64,000 nt of DNA from Nocardia aurantia (GTDB lineage Bacteria; Actinomycetota; Actinomycetes; Mycobacteriales; Mycobacteriaceae). This document shows, one piece after another, positions 1-7,883 of the stretch (position 1 is its first letter; each line of letters opens with the position of its first letter). The notes below the pieces were generated by a model. That model was not told the origin of the DNA and ran no database searches. It worked only from the letters and a program-made list of their open reading frames with translations. The position numbers and the translations under genes are program-made. The stretch lies in assembly GCF_009604425.1 (NCBI RefSeq), contig NZ_WEGI01000007.1, positions 186,001 to 250,000 on the forward strand, written 5' to 3'.

Positions 1-2831
1 AGATATTTCAGTGCGTCTCGCAGAACCTCGGGGTCGGGTTTGTGTACCGTCGTGTTGTCCGCACTGTAGATCTCGTCGAAGAAATCTGCGATACCGAGTT
101 GCCGCAGATCCTGTTCGATCAGTGACTGTTTACCCGAGCTAACAATTATCTGGCTGCATCCCTCGAAGCGAAGTCGTGCAATCAGCGACACCGCACCTCT
201 GGCAGGTGCTGGTTTCGCATCCTGCATGAGGCGTGCATATCGGCTGATAAAATCTGCTCGCTCTTCCTCGTCACGGAAGTCGATCAGTGCGGACATCATC
301 TCATCGAACGGCCTGCCCCATTCCCGCCGAATGCTGTCGTCGTCCACGGCGCGGCCGAAATCGGCAGCGGCCTGCCTCATGACGGGCCATCGGGTGTGGG
401 TGGTGGCGGCGACGGTGTCGTCGAAGTCCAGGATTATCGCCCTGCACCTGCGCATCACGGCCGATATCGTCTGTAGTTCCGGGTCGGGCCGCAGGTCCGC
501 GAGATTGTCGATGATCAGTTTCGCTTCGATTTCTTCCTTCACGCCGAGCCGGGTGAAGATCCGGAGTGCCGATTCTGCGTAGATTCCGGCATCGCGATAA
601 TTCGAGTCCATCACAAACATCTTGGACAGCCCGAGCAGACATTGCGCTTCCACCATCGGACTGCCGACGAGCCGAGCGAGGTTCAGGCCCAGTAGCCAAT
701 ATTCCCTCGCCTGTTCGGCCGACGAGGAAGCCTTTTCCTGCTCGGCTTCCGCTGCACTACGTTCGTACAGCGCATCCGCCAAGTGGCTGAGAGTTACCGC
801 GAGACCTTCCTTCGCATTCATCTCTTCGTTCTTGCGTTCCGCTTCCCTGAAGCGTTCTTCCGCATCGTCGAACTCGCCGCTCTGGTACAGGCAGGTACCG
901 AGTTCGACCAGGGTCAGCGCTCGGTCCCAGTCGTCACCCACCGAGACGGCGGCATCCAGTACCTTTTCGAAGTACTCCCGGGCGGTGCCGAGATCGCCTA
1001 TTTCGAAAGCGATATCCCCCCGCAGCCGGTTCGTTTCGCGCCGGTCGTCGTCATCGGCATCGCCGGGAAGATAGATATCGCTGAGCTCGAGCATTCTTCG
1101 GGCTTCGGATACGTGTCCTCGGCGTAACCGTACTCGTCCCATGATGGCGTACTGCCTGGCCTGCTCGGCCGGGTTCCGCATCTCCTCAGCAGCCCGTACG
1201 GCGTTTTCGCAGAGGTGTAACAGATCGAGCCAGTACCCGCGGCTCCACAGGAACCCGGACATCGCGTTGGCGAATCCGACGGCATCGGAGCTTCTCCTCT
1301 TTGTCGCGGCGAGGGAAGCGAAGTGCAGTATGTTCCGATAATCCAGATCCAGAATACTGGAGTGTTCCGCCGATTTGTAGAATTCCGAGTTGGCGGTGGC
1401 GAAGCCGAGGTAGAAATCGATCAGCGCGTCGTCCAGTTCCGCGGTCGCGGAACTACCGTGGGTCCGCTGTGCGACATAAGCTCGCATCAGCGGGTGCAAA
1501 CGCAGTCTGCGAGAGTACATTTCGCCGACGTGCACAGACTCGATAAGCGAGGAATCGACGAGTCGTTCGACTGCCTTGCGCAGCTGATATTCGGTCATGT
1601 GCAGGCACGCCGCCAACGAGTCTGTCGACACCGTGGACGGATGACGTTCCAGGGCTGCGACGATCAGATCGTATCCCCGCTTGTCCGCGAGTATCTCCTC
1701 CCAAGCATGCTCGAAAATCGGCGCGAACAGATCGGGGTCGTCCCCGGCGCGCAGGCGCTCTATCACCCGCTTCAATCCACCGCTGCTGTAGCGTAGCTGG
1801 CCGATCGTCAGCCGTATGGCCAGCGGATTCCCTCCGGTGGCCTGGATGAATTCGGCGAGGACCCGGTTCTCGTTGTTCACACGCTCGGCTATCCCGAGCC
1901 GACTGCTCTCCTTTTCCACCAGTTCACTGCTGGAATGCTCGTCCAGGGCCGAAACTTCGACAAACAGAGAGTCTTTATCGTAGACCGTCCGGGACGTGAC
2001 CACAACCTTCGACCTGGGGCCGATTCTCGCAATGAAAGACCTCAGCTCCATGTCACCGGAATCATCGAAGTCGTCGATGATGAGCAGACAACGCTCCCGG
2101 TTCAGATTGCGCACCACTTGCTCGCTTTTGCGCAACTTCGGCAGCGTGGGGGCGTGCGTATCCTCCAACACCAGGGAGATGGTGTCGAGGAGGCCTTCCA
2201 AACTCATCCGACTGGTCGACTGATCACACCAGATGATCACATCGAATTCCGGCATATCATTATGCTCGGCGTTACCGTCGGCCGGACCGTACCGATGACT
2301 TTCCACCAGTTGCCACGCGATACTGTTGACAAGGGCGGATTTACCCATTCCGCCCATGCCGTGCACCGAGATGACACTGTAGTCGGATTTCAAAGCTTCG
2401 ATGATTCTCCGCCGCTCGTCCTGCCGGTCGATCAGATCATTCGGTGGACGTGTGACGTTGTGACGGACAACCGCTGTCTCCTCGCCACCCGGAGCGGCGG
2501 CCGAGCTCAGCCATTGGCCGATTATTGTAATATCCTTGGCTCGAACGTTCGACAACGTCGGCGAGGATATCGTTTTCGGTGTGACACCCGCACGCACGGC
2601 GGAGATATCCATGTCACCGAACTCGCTTTTCGTCACACGGATTGCCGTTCCCGGCCCGGACAATCCGATATCACGTATTCGCAGGTCACCGCCCCGCACG
2701 TTGTCCAGGTCGACCCCGGCATTCGACCCGGTATCGCGACCATCGATTTCCGAGTGCTGGGCAGAGTCGCCGGCGCGCGAGTGCGTCGCCGGAAGTTCGC
2801 GCTCGGAATTCGTGCCGGGATCTTTTTCCAC
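1..2831 (-). CDS. STAND/NB-ARC ATPase with TPR region and C-terminal HAD hydrolase domain (3' end outside window)
   Basis: I translated the minus strand directly. About 943 codons are open with no stop before the edge. The chosen GTG start has GGAGAA six bases upstream, and an in-frame TGA lies a little further up. Residues ~1-130 form a polar, glycine-rich region. A P-loop GMGGMGKS (K164) and Walker B LLIIDDFDD (~residue 250) define a STAND/NB-ARC NTPase, followed by a winged-helix-like part and helical repeats with TPR character (~400-780). The C-terminus has all HAD landmarks: DFDDT (D802, D804), the serine motif IVSSG (S898) and KPDP. This combines a signal-sensing switch ATPase with a phosphatase-fold output. 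AfsR-like regulators share the NTPase-TPR part, but there is no DNA-binding domain in the visible part. A TTGACA hexamer lies upstream at 2889-2894. The substrate of the HAD domain cannot be inferred. Confidence 0.85.
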   Translation of the reverse strand, partial: MEKDPGTNSERELPATHSRAGDSAQHSEIDGRDTGSNAGVDLDNVRGGDLRIRDIGLSGPGTAIRVTKSEFGDMDISAVRAGVTPKTISSPTLSNVRAKDITIIGQWLSSAAAPGGEETAVVRHNVTRPPNDLIDRQDERRRIIEALKSDYSVISVHGMGGMGKSALVNSIAWQLVESHRYGPADGNAEHNDMPEFDVIIWCDQSTSRMSLEGLLDTISLVLEDTHAPTLPKLRKSEQVVRNLNRERCLLIIDDFDDSGDMELRSFIARIGPRSKVVVTSRTVYDKDSLFVEVSALDEHSSSELVEKESSRLGIAERVNNENRVLAEFIQATGGNPLAIRLTIGQLRYSSGGLKRVIERLRAGDDPDLFAPIFEHAWEEILADKRGYDLIVAALERHPSTVSTDSLAACLHMTEYQLRKAVERLVDSSLIESVHVGEMYSRRLRLHPLMRAYVAQRTHGSSATAELDDALIDFYLGFATANSEFYKSAEHSSILDLDYRNILHFASLAATKRRSSDAVGFANAMSGFLWSRGYWLDLLHLCENAVRAAEEMRNPAEQARQYAIMGRVRLRRGHVSEARRMLELSDIYLPGDADDDDRRETNRLRGDIAFEIGDLGTAREYFEKVLDAAVSVGDDWDRALTLVELGTCLYQSGEFDDAEERFREAERKNEEMNAKEGLAVTLSHLADALYERSAAEAEQEKASSSAEQAREYWLLGLNLARLVGSPMVEAQCLLGLSKMFVMDSNYRDAGIYAESALRIFTRLGVKEEIEAKLIIDNLADLRPDPELQTISAVMRRCRAIILDFDDTVAATTHTRWPVMRQAAADFGRAVDDDSIRREWGRPFDEMMSALIDFRDEEERADFISRYARLMQDAKPAPARGAVSLIARLRFEGCSQIIVSSGKQSLIEQDLRQLGIADFFDEIYSADNTTVHKPDPEVLRDALKY

Positions 2832-3257
2832 TCGAAGTTCTCCATGCGTGCTCGACCACCGTCAACATTGCGTCGACCGTGGATACTTTGTCAACGATGA
2901 AGGGCGAAGCAGTCGATACAATGTAGAACCGCCCGGTCGGCTTTCGATGTGCGGGACGCACAGGAAAACCCGGGCGGCATCAACTTAACGTATCGGGGCG
3001 GTCCTCAGGTCGACGGATGGTGCGAGTCCAACCCCGGGATCGATCGCGACGGTGCCGGCCAGGCCTGCTGTCCGCTGGTCCCCGACCATCGCGGCGCTGA
3101 TCGCGGCTCGCCGGTGTATGCCGGGTGTCTGTGTGGTGCGGGTCGAGCCCGGCAGCACCGCACGTGGCGGCAGGTCGCCTGCCGGTGCGTTCGCAGGAAC
3201 TGTTACCGGTACGAAATATATTGGAGGACAAGCTGTTTCGTACCGTGCGCATTCGGT
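2832..3257. other. Intergenic region between the STAND gene and hmuV
   Basis: This 426-bp stretch has no convincing gene in either strand. It holds the upstream region of the STAND gene and a 10-bp inverted repeat just beyond the hmuV stop codon, listed separately. Nothing else is recognisable. Confidence 0.6.
3207..3245. repeat. 10-bp perfect inverted repeat with 19-bp spacer, downstream of hmuV
   Basis: CGGTACGAAA (3207-3216) is repeated as its exact reverse complement TTTCGTACCG (3236-3245). It lies 12 bp past the end of the haem operon on the minus strand. It could fold in the hmu transcript with a 19-nt loop. No T-run follows, so it may be a factor-dependent terminator, an mRNA-stabilising hairpin or a protein-binding site. 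Confidence 0.55.
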
Positions 3258-4421
3258 TCAGCGGCGGACCGGCAGGACGAGTTGGGTGCCGGTGACGGGG
3301 TGGTCGAGGACTTCGATGGGGTGGCGGTAGACGGTGGTGAGCAGGCCGGTGGTGAGGACCTCGCGCGGTGGACCGGCGGCGACGAGGCGGCCGTCGGCGA
3401 GGACGGCGACGCGGTCGGCGTAGGCGGCGGCGACGCCGAGGTCGTGCAGGACCACGACGACCGCGGCGCCGGCGTGGGCGCGGCGGCGGGCCAGTTGCAG
3501 GATCTGTTCCTGGTGGCCGAGATCCAGTGCGGCGGTGGGTTCGTCGAGCATCATCGTGTGGGTGTCCTGGGCCAGGACGCGGGCGAGGGCGACGCGGGCC
3601 CGTTCGCCGCCGGACAGGGCGGGGAACGGGCGGGCGGCGAGGTGTTCGACGTCGGTGGCGGCCATGGCGGCGGCGATCGCGGCCTCGTCGCCGTCCCGGC
3701 GGGGGGTGCGGGCCCAGGGAGCGCGGCCCATGGTGACGACTTCGCGGGCGGTGAACGGGAATCCGACGCTGTGGCTCTGCGGCAGCACCGAGCGGCGGCG
3801 GGCCATGTCGGTGTGGGTCCAGTCGGTCAGCGGGCGGCCGTCGAGTTCGACGGTGCCGGTGACCGGTGCCAGCTCACCGGCCAGCGCGGCGAGCAGGGTG
3901 GATTTCCCGGCACCGTTGGGACCGACCAACGCGAGGATCTGTCCGGCGACCACGTCCAGGTCGACAGCGGTCAGGACCGGCCGGCCGCCGCGGGTGACGG
4001 TCACCGCGCGGGCCCGCAGGGTGACCGTGCCGGGTGCGGGGGGTTCGGGGACCTCGTGCGTCCGGCGCAGCAGCCGCCGCCATGCCTGCGTGAGATGTCC
4101 GGAGTTGCCGCGGACCGGCATGTCGTGCCCGGCCGTGCCGGGGCAGGCGGCCACATCCTCCAACCCGTCGGCCGGGGCCACATCCTGGAACTCGTCGGCT
4201 GCGGCGACCTGCTGGAACTCGTCGGCCGCTGCGGCCGGATCCAGCTCGAACGGGCTCGCGACGGTCGCGGGCGGCTGTGTGTGCTTGCCTGCCGCAACCG
4301 GGGGCAGGGAAGCCGCTGCCGGTGACGGCGCGGGTCCGGCCGTGCCGGGTGATCTGTCGGCGTGGTGTGCGTCCGCGTTGCCGGGGACGGGATCGGTGTC
4401 ACCGACAGTGGGGCCGGTCAT
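3258..4421 (-). CDS. hmuV: Haem ABC transporter ATP-binding protein HmuV with long N-terminal extension
   Basis: Energises haem import with HmuU and HmuT at the inner face of the membrane. The C-terminal ~255 residues are a standard FecE/HmuV-type ATPase: Walker A GPNGAGKS (K173), Q-loop LPQSHS, signature ALSGGERAR, Walker B MMLDEP and the switch histidine in VVLHDLG. The first ~135 residues are not part of the family. They are Ala/Pro/Asp-rich and contain imperfect repeats of the type AADEFQxVA. The ATG overlaps the hmuU stop (ATGA), which supports this start and tight coupling. An internal Met near residue 100 would give a near-normal length and cannot be excluded. The haem assignment rests on operon content and family resemblance; other iron-complex substrates are possible. 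Confidence 0.85.
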   Translation of the reverse strand: MTGPTVGDTDPVPGNADAHHADRSPGTAGPAPSPAAASLPPVAAGKHTQPPATVASPFELDPAAAADEFQQVAAADEFQDVAPADGLEDVAACPGTAGHDMPVRGNSGHLTQAWRRLLRRTHEVPEPPAPGTVTLRARAVTVTRGGRPVLTAVDLDVVAGQILALVGPNGAGKSTLLAALAGELAPVTGTVELDGRPLTDWTHTDMARRRSVLPQSHSVGFPFTAREVVTMGRAPWARTPRRDGDEAAIAAAMAATDVEHLAARPFPALSGGERARVALARVLAQDTHTMMLDEPTAALDLGHQEQILQLARRRAHAGAAVVVVLHDLGVAAAYADRVAVLADGRLVAAGPPREVLTTGLLTTVYRHPIEVLDHPVTGTQLVLPVRR

Positions 4422-6454
4422 GCCCAGCCTCCGGAGCGGGCGCGGGTGCGGCGCAGCAGCCAGAAGAAGAAGGGGCCGCCGACGAGGGAGGTGAGCATGC
4501 CGAGGGGCAGATCGGCGTTGGCGACGAGGGTACGGGCGCCGACGTCGGCGGCGAGCAGGACGATCGCGCCGACCAGCGCGGACAGCGGGATGAGGACGCG
4601 ATGGGCGGGGCCGACGAGCATCCGGACCAGGTGCGGGACGATCAGGCCGACGAACAGGATGACGCCGGTGAACGACACTCCGGCGGTGGCGAGGACGGCG
4701 ACCACGACGATCACGTTGCGGCGCAAGCGTTCCACGTTGACGCCGAGGTGGCGGGCGGCGGATTCGCCGAGGGCCAGCAGGTCCAAGCGTGGGGCGAGCA
4801 GGAGCGCGGCGGCGATCCCGGCGGCGGCCAGGGGCGCGACGACAGTGACCGATTGCCAAGTGGCGCCGTTGAGGCTGCCCAGTTGCCAAAACACGATCTG
4901 ATCCCGGGCGGCGGGGGAGGCGGTGAACATGAGGAAGGCCATCAGCCCACCCGCGAACGCGTTGACCGCGACGCCGGTCAGTACGAGGGTGACAGTCTCG
5001 GTGCGGCCCCCGGACCGCGACAGCAGATAGACCAGCAGCGTGGTACCCAGGCCCGCGACGAAGGCGCCGGCGGCGACCGACCAAGCGGCGGCGAACGCGC
5101 CACCGGTGACGATGACGATGCCCGCGCCGACGGCCGCGCCGGAGGACACGCCGATCACGCCGGGCTCGGCGAGCGGGTTGGCGAACACGCCCTGCAACAA
5201 GGCACCCGCTGTCGCCAGCGCGGCCCCGACCACGATCGCGAGGACGACGCGCGGGAACCGCACCTGCCACAGCGTCACGTCCCCGGCCGGGTGATGCGGC
5301 ATCGGCCCCCAGTCCAGCCCGATCCGGTGCGCGACGCTGCCCGCGACCTCCAGCGGCGTGGTCGGCACCTGCCCGACCGCCGCGGAGAACAACGCCAGCG
5401 CCACCAGCGCGACGACGGCCACCGCGAACGCGATCGCGACCCGCGACCACCGCCGGCCGCTGGCCGGTCCGGCGGTGACCGGGGATGCGGGCGGGGCGTG
5501 CCCGGCAGCGCGCGTCCCGCCCCCGAGCACCGGTTCGTCCGAGAACATCCCGGTCACCGTTGCTGTGGAGACCGGATTGTCGGTGGACAACGCCGGCTCT
5601 GCGGAGACCGAGCCGGGGCTCGACAACGCCGGTTCCGGGGAGGGTGAGCCACCACCTGGCCCGGTACCGCCGCCGTTGCGCTCCTCGGCGGCCAGGATGC
5701 CGAGCACCACCGGACCGCCGGAGAGCCGCCCGGTACCGCGCCGTGCCGGGCGCGGGGAGAGCGGCCCGGCAGCGGCGGGATTCGGCATCAAGTGCGGGGA
5801 GGCACTCGATGCCGTGATCGCATTACGGTGGTTGGGCGCTGGATCGCCGCCGTCCGGGATCGCCGCGGCGCCGCGATCTGTCGCGATGGGTGCGCGGACC
5901 CCGTGGCCTGGAGCGGAATCCACCAGGTCCGGGGCCGCGGTCGCCGGGTCCGGAGTGGGAGTCGCCTGGTCCGGTTCCGGACGGGTGATCGTGAGGCCGG
6001 TCGCCGAGGCAACGATTTCCGTGGCCTCGACGGCCGCTGCCGCAGCGGCTTCGAACGCCGGGAGGGTGCGGCTCGCCGAACTGTCCGCCGGAGGCTCGGA
6101 GGGCCGGTCGGCAGGCAGGTCGATCGGATCGGCGGCTCGAGTCACCGATCCGATCGACCCGCCGGCCGGATCGGCGACTCGATCGGCCGGCACGACGGTC
6201 CGGTGGTCAGCGTCCGGCGCTCCCACGCCTGGGCTGCGCCGGTTCGGCACACCATGGCCGCAGTGCGGCTCGTCCGCGCCCCGATCCGATGCTTCGCCGG
6301 GTCCACGCCGGTCTCGCGCGCTGTGGCCTGATTCGCCGCCCGGCCAGGTGGCGGGGACCTCCGGAGCCGGGGTAGCGGTCGGGTAGCTGTCATGGTCGGC
6401 GCCGGATCGTTGCCCGGTTTCGGGAAGGCCTGGATCCGTACCGGGTCCGCTCAT
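4418..6454 (-). CDS. hmuU: Haem ABC transporter permease HmuU (FecCD family) with ~330-residue N-terminal extension
   Basis: The membrane channel of the haem importer. From about residue 333 it is a complete FecCD permease of ~345 residues with about ten hydrophobic segments and family motifs such as RFPRVVLAI, LLQGVFANPLAEPGVIG, FTGVILFVGLIVPHLVRM and GMLTSLVGGPFFFWLL. The preceding ~330 residues are Pro/Ala/Asp-rich, without membrane segments, and have no counterpart in the family. The ATG overlaps the hmuT stop (ATGA). If translation instead began at the internal Met near residue 300, the protein would have a more usual size. In very GC-rich DNA a long open frame is not by itself proof of translation. 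Confidence 0.85.
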   Translation of the reverse strand: MSGPGTDPGLPETGQRSGADHDSYPTATPAPEVPATWPGGESGHSARDRRGPGEASDRGADEPHCGHGVPNRRSPGVGAPDADHRTVVPADRVADPAGGSIGSVTRAADPIDLPADRPSEPPADSSASRTLPAFEAAAAAAVEATEIVASATGLTITRPEPDQATPTPDPATAAPDLVDSAPGHGVRAPIATDRGAAAIPDGGDPAPNHRNAITASSASPHLMPNPAAAGPLSPRPARRGTGRLSGGPVVLGILAAEERNGGGTGPGGGSPSPEPALSSPGSVSAEPALSTDNPVSTATVTGMFSDEPVLGGGTRAAGHAPPASPVTAGPASGRRWSRVAIAFAVAVVALVALALFSAAVGQVPTTPLEVAGSVAHRIGLDWGPMPHHPAGDVTLWQVRFPRVVLAIVVGAALATAGALLQGVFANPLAEPGVIGVSSGAAVGAGIVIVTGGAFAAAWSVAAGAFVAGLGTTLLVYLLSRSGGRTETVTLVLTGVAVNAFAGGLMAFLMFTASPAARDQIVFWQLGSLNGATWQSVTVVAPLAAAGIAAALLLAPRLDLLALGESAARHLGVNVERLRRNVIVVVAVLATAGVSFTGVILFVGLIVPHLVRMLVGPAHRVLIPLSALVGAIVLLAADVGARTLVANADLPLGMLTSLVGGPFFFWLLRRTRARSGGWA

Positions 6455-7851
6455 GCGCCGGGCGCCCCGTAGAGGGCTTTGCCGAGAGCGGCGACGACGC
6501 GGCCGGTGTTGGGGCCGAAGCTGAGGATCACCGAATCGGACATGTCAACGACGCGGCGGTCGCGGCCGGCGGGGGTCTGGGCGATGCCGGGGACCTTCAG
6601 CAGGCCGTCGATGCCGCCGACGGAGGCCAGACCGTCGGACATGACCAGGAGGATGTCGGGGGCGGCGGCGATCATGGCTTCGCTGGTGATGGGGGTGAAC
6701 GGTTCCTTCAGTCCGGAGGCGGTGCCGGCGTCGGTGCCGTCGAGGGCGGTGACCAGGGCGTCGGCGCCGGAACCCGGTCCGGCGAGCATGGTGATGGCGG
6801 TGCTACGCAGGTAGATGAATGCGACCTTCGGGCGTGGGTCGTGTTTCGGGATGGCAGCGGTGGCGGCGGCGATCTCGTCGTGGGTGCGCTGGGCCAGCGC
6901 GTGCCCGGCGGCGGGGACGCCGAGGGCGGCGGCGACGGCTTCGATCTGCGGTCCGACGGTGTCCATCGACCGGTTGGGGTCGGCGTAGACGACGGTGATG
7001 CCGAGGGCTTTCAGCTGGTCGCGCATGGCGGGGGTGGCGCTGGTGGTGTCGGTGAGGAACACCGTGGGGCGTTGCGCGGCGACGGCTTCCACGTTGATAC
7101 TGCCGCTGCCACCGGCCACGTTGGGCACGTCGCGGACGGCGGGGAACGCGGCGGAGGTGGAGCGGCCGACCAGGTGCGAGCCGAGGCCGAGCGCGTACAC
7201 GGTCTGCGCGAGGGTGCCGTAGCGGTCGACGGCGACGATGCGGGAGGCATCGGTGACGGTGACGGTGGATCCGTCGAAGGAGTGCACGGTCGCCGGCAGC
7301 ACGGGAAGCGGTGCGGGGCCGATCGGCGTGGGGTCGAGATCGGTGAGGGTGGCAGTGGCCGGTCCGTGCACGGTGGTTGCGGTGCCGCCGGTGCCGGTGC
7401 CGGATCCGCAGGCCGTGACACCTGTGACCAGGAGGACGGCACCGAGCGCCGCGACCACCATCCGTGCGAGTGCGAGTGAGCGTCGTCGACCGAGCGGTGC
7501 GAGGGAACGTTCACCGAGCGATGCAGGCAAATGCCGACCGAGGGGTACTGGTGATCGCCGGTCGAGCGGCGCGGGCAATCGTCGACGGAGCGGTGCGAGT
7601 GATTGTCCAATGAGAGGTGCGGGTGATCGTCGAAGGACCGGTACAGGTGATTGTCGAACGAGGGGCACGAGTAATTGTCCGCCGGGTGCCGCGGGCGATC
7701 GTCCACCTACCGCCGCCGGTGATCGGCCACCTTCCGGTGCCGGTGACGGTCGGCCCGGCGCTGCGGGCAGTCCTCGCTCGAGCGGTGCGTACGGTTCCCG
7801 GCCGGGCATGGTGAACGGGATCCGGGGGAACCGGGTACGCGCGAGGTCCAT
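6451..7851 (-). CDS. hmuT: Haem-binding lipoprotein HmuT preceded by octapeptide-repeat N-terminus
   Basis: The substrate-binding protein of the importer, with a type III periplasmic-binding fold: a two-lobe sequence with YGTLAQTVYALGLG near the start of lobe one and TPAGRDRRVVDM in lobe two. A lipoprotein signal is clear: MVVAALGAVLLV followed by lipobox VTAC (C148 in this frame). From this start, ~130 residues precede the signal and consist of about 14 degenerate 8-residue repeats (RSPAPLGR-like). The shorter start at 7461 would give a normal 336-residue lipoprotein, but no ribosome site precedes it. The ATG at 7851 sits on an IdeR-like box, so the transcript probably starts there and includes the repeats either way. 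A Lys/Arg-rich n-region of this size would be very unusual for secretion. Confidence 0.8.
   Translation of the reverse strand: MDLARTRFPRIPFTMPGREPYAPLERGLPAAPGRPSPAPEGGRSPAAVGGRSPAAPGGQLLVPLVRQSPVPVLRRSPAPLIGQSLAPLRRRLPAPLDRRSPVPLGRHLPASLGERSLAPLGRRRSLALARMVVAALGAVLLVTGVTACGSGTGTGGTATTVHGPATATLTDLDPTPIGPAPLPVLPATVHSFDGSTVTVTDASRIVAVDRYGTLAQTVYALGLGSHLVGRSTSAAFPAVRDVPNVAGGSGSINVEAVAAQRPTVFLTDTTSATPAMRDQLKALGITVVYADPNRSMDTVGPQIEAVAAALGVPAAGHALAQRTHDEIAAATAAIPKHDPRPKVAFIYLRSTAITMLAGPGSGADALVTALDGTDAGTASGLKEPFTPITSEAMIAAAPDILLVMSDGLASVGGIDGLLKVPGIAQTPAGRDRRVVDMSDSVILSFGPNTGRVVAALGKALYGAPGA
7465..7830 (-). repeat. 24-bp degenerate tandem repeat array at the 5' end of hmuT
   Basis: About fourteen 24-bp units run head to tail. 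On the plus strand typical units read GTGCGAGTGATTGTCCAA.. and GTGCGGGTGATCGTCGAA... In the hmuT frame each unit encodes eight residues, such as RSPAPLIG, QSLAPLRR, RLPAPLDR, RSPVPLGR, HLPASLGE and RSLAPLGR. The units keep the frame and diverge mainly at third positions and a few residues, which favours translation over a purely non-coding repeat. Confidence 0.8.
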
Positions 7852-7864
7852 GAGGTGAGCCTAA
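7851..7864. promoter_or_regulatory. Candidate IdeR/DtxR iron box overlapping the hmuT start
   Basis: The plus strand reads TGAGGTGAGCCTAA, which agrees at 12 of 14 positions with the left 14 bases of the mycobacterial IdeR consensus (TWAGGTWAGSCTWA). It abuts the ATG of hmuT. Iron-loaded IdeR binding here would block transcription of hmuTUV, as expected for haem uptake. Confidence 0.6.
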
Positions 7865-7883
7865 GTCGTGTCCGGTGCCGGGT

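Noticed and set aside
1935..2900. A 321-codon plus-strand frame in the first 3 kb
   Set aside because: The minus strand of the same DNA encodes the P-loop ATPase with correct motifs; the plus frame has no recognisable domain.
4277..5647. A long plus-strand frame opposite hmuU and hmuV
   Set aside because: It is composed of Asp/Gly/Arg/Gln-rich shadow sequence and is opposite well-defined transporter genes.
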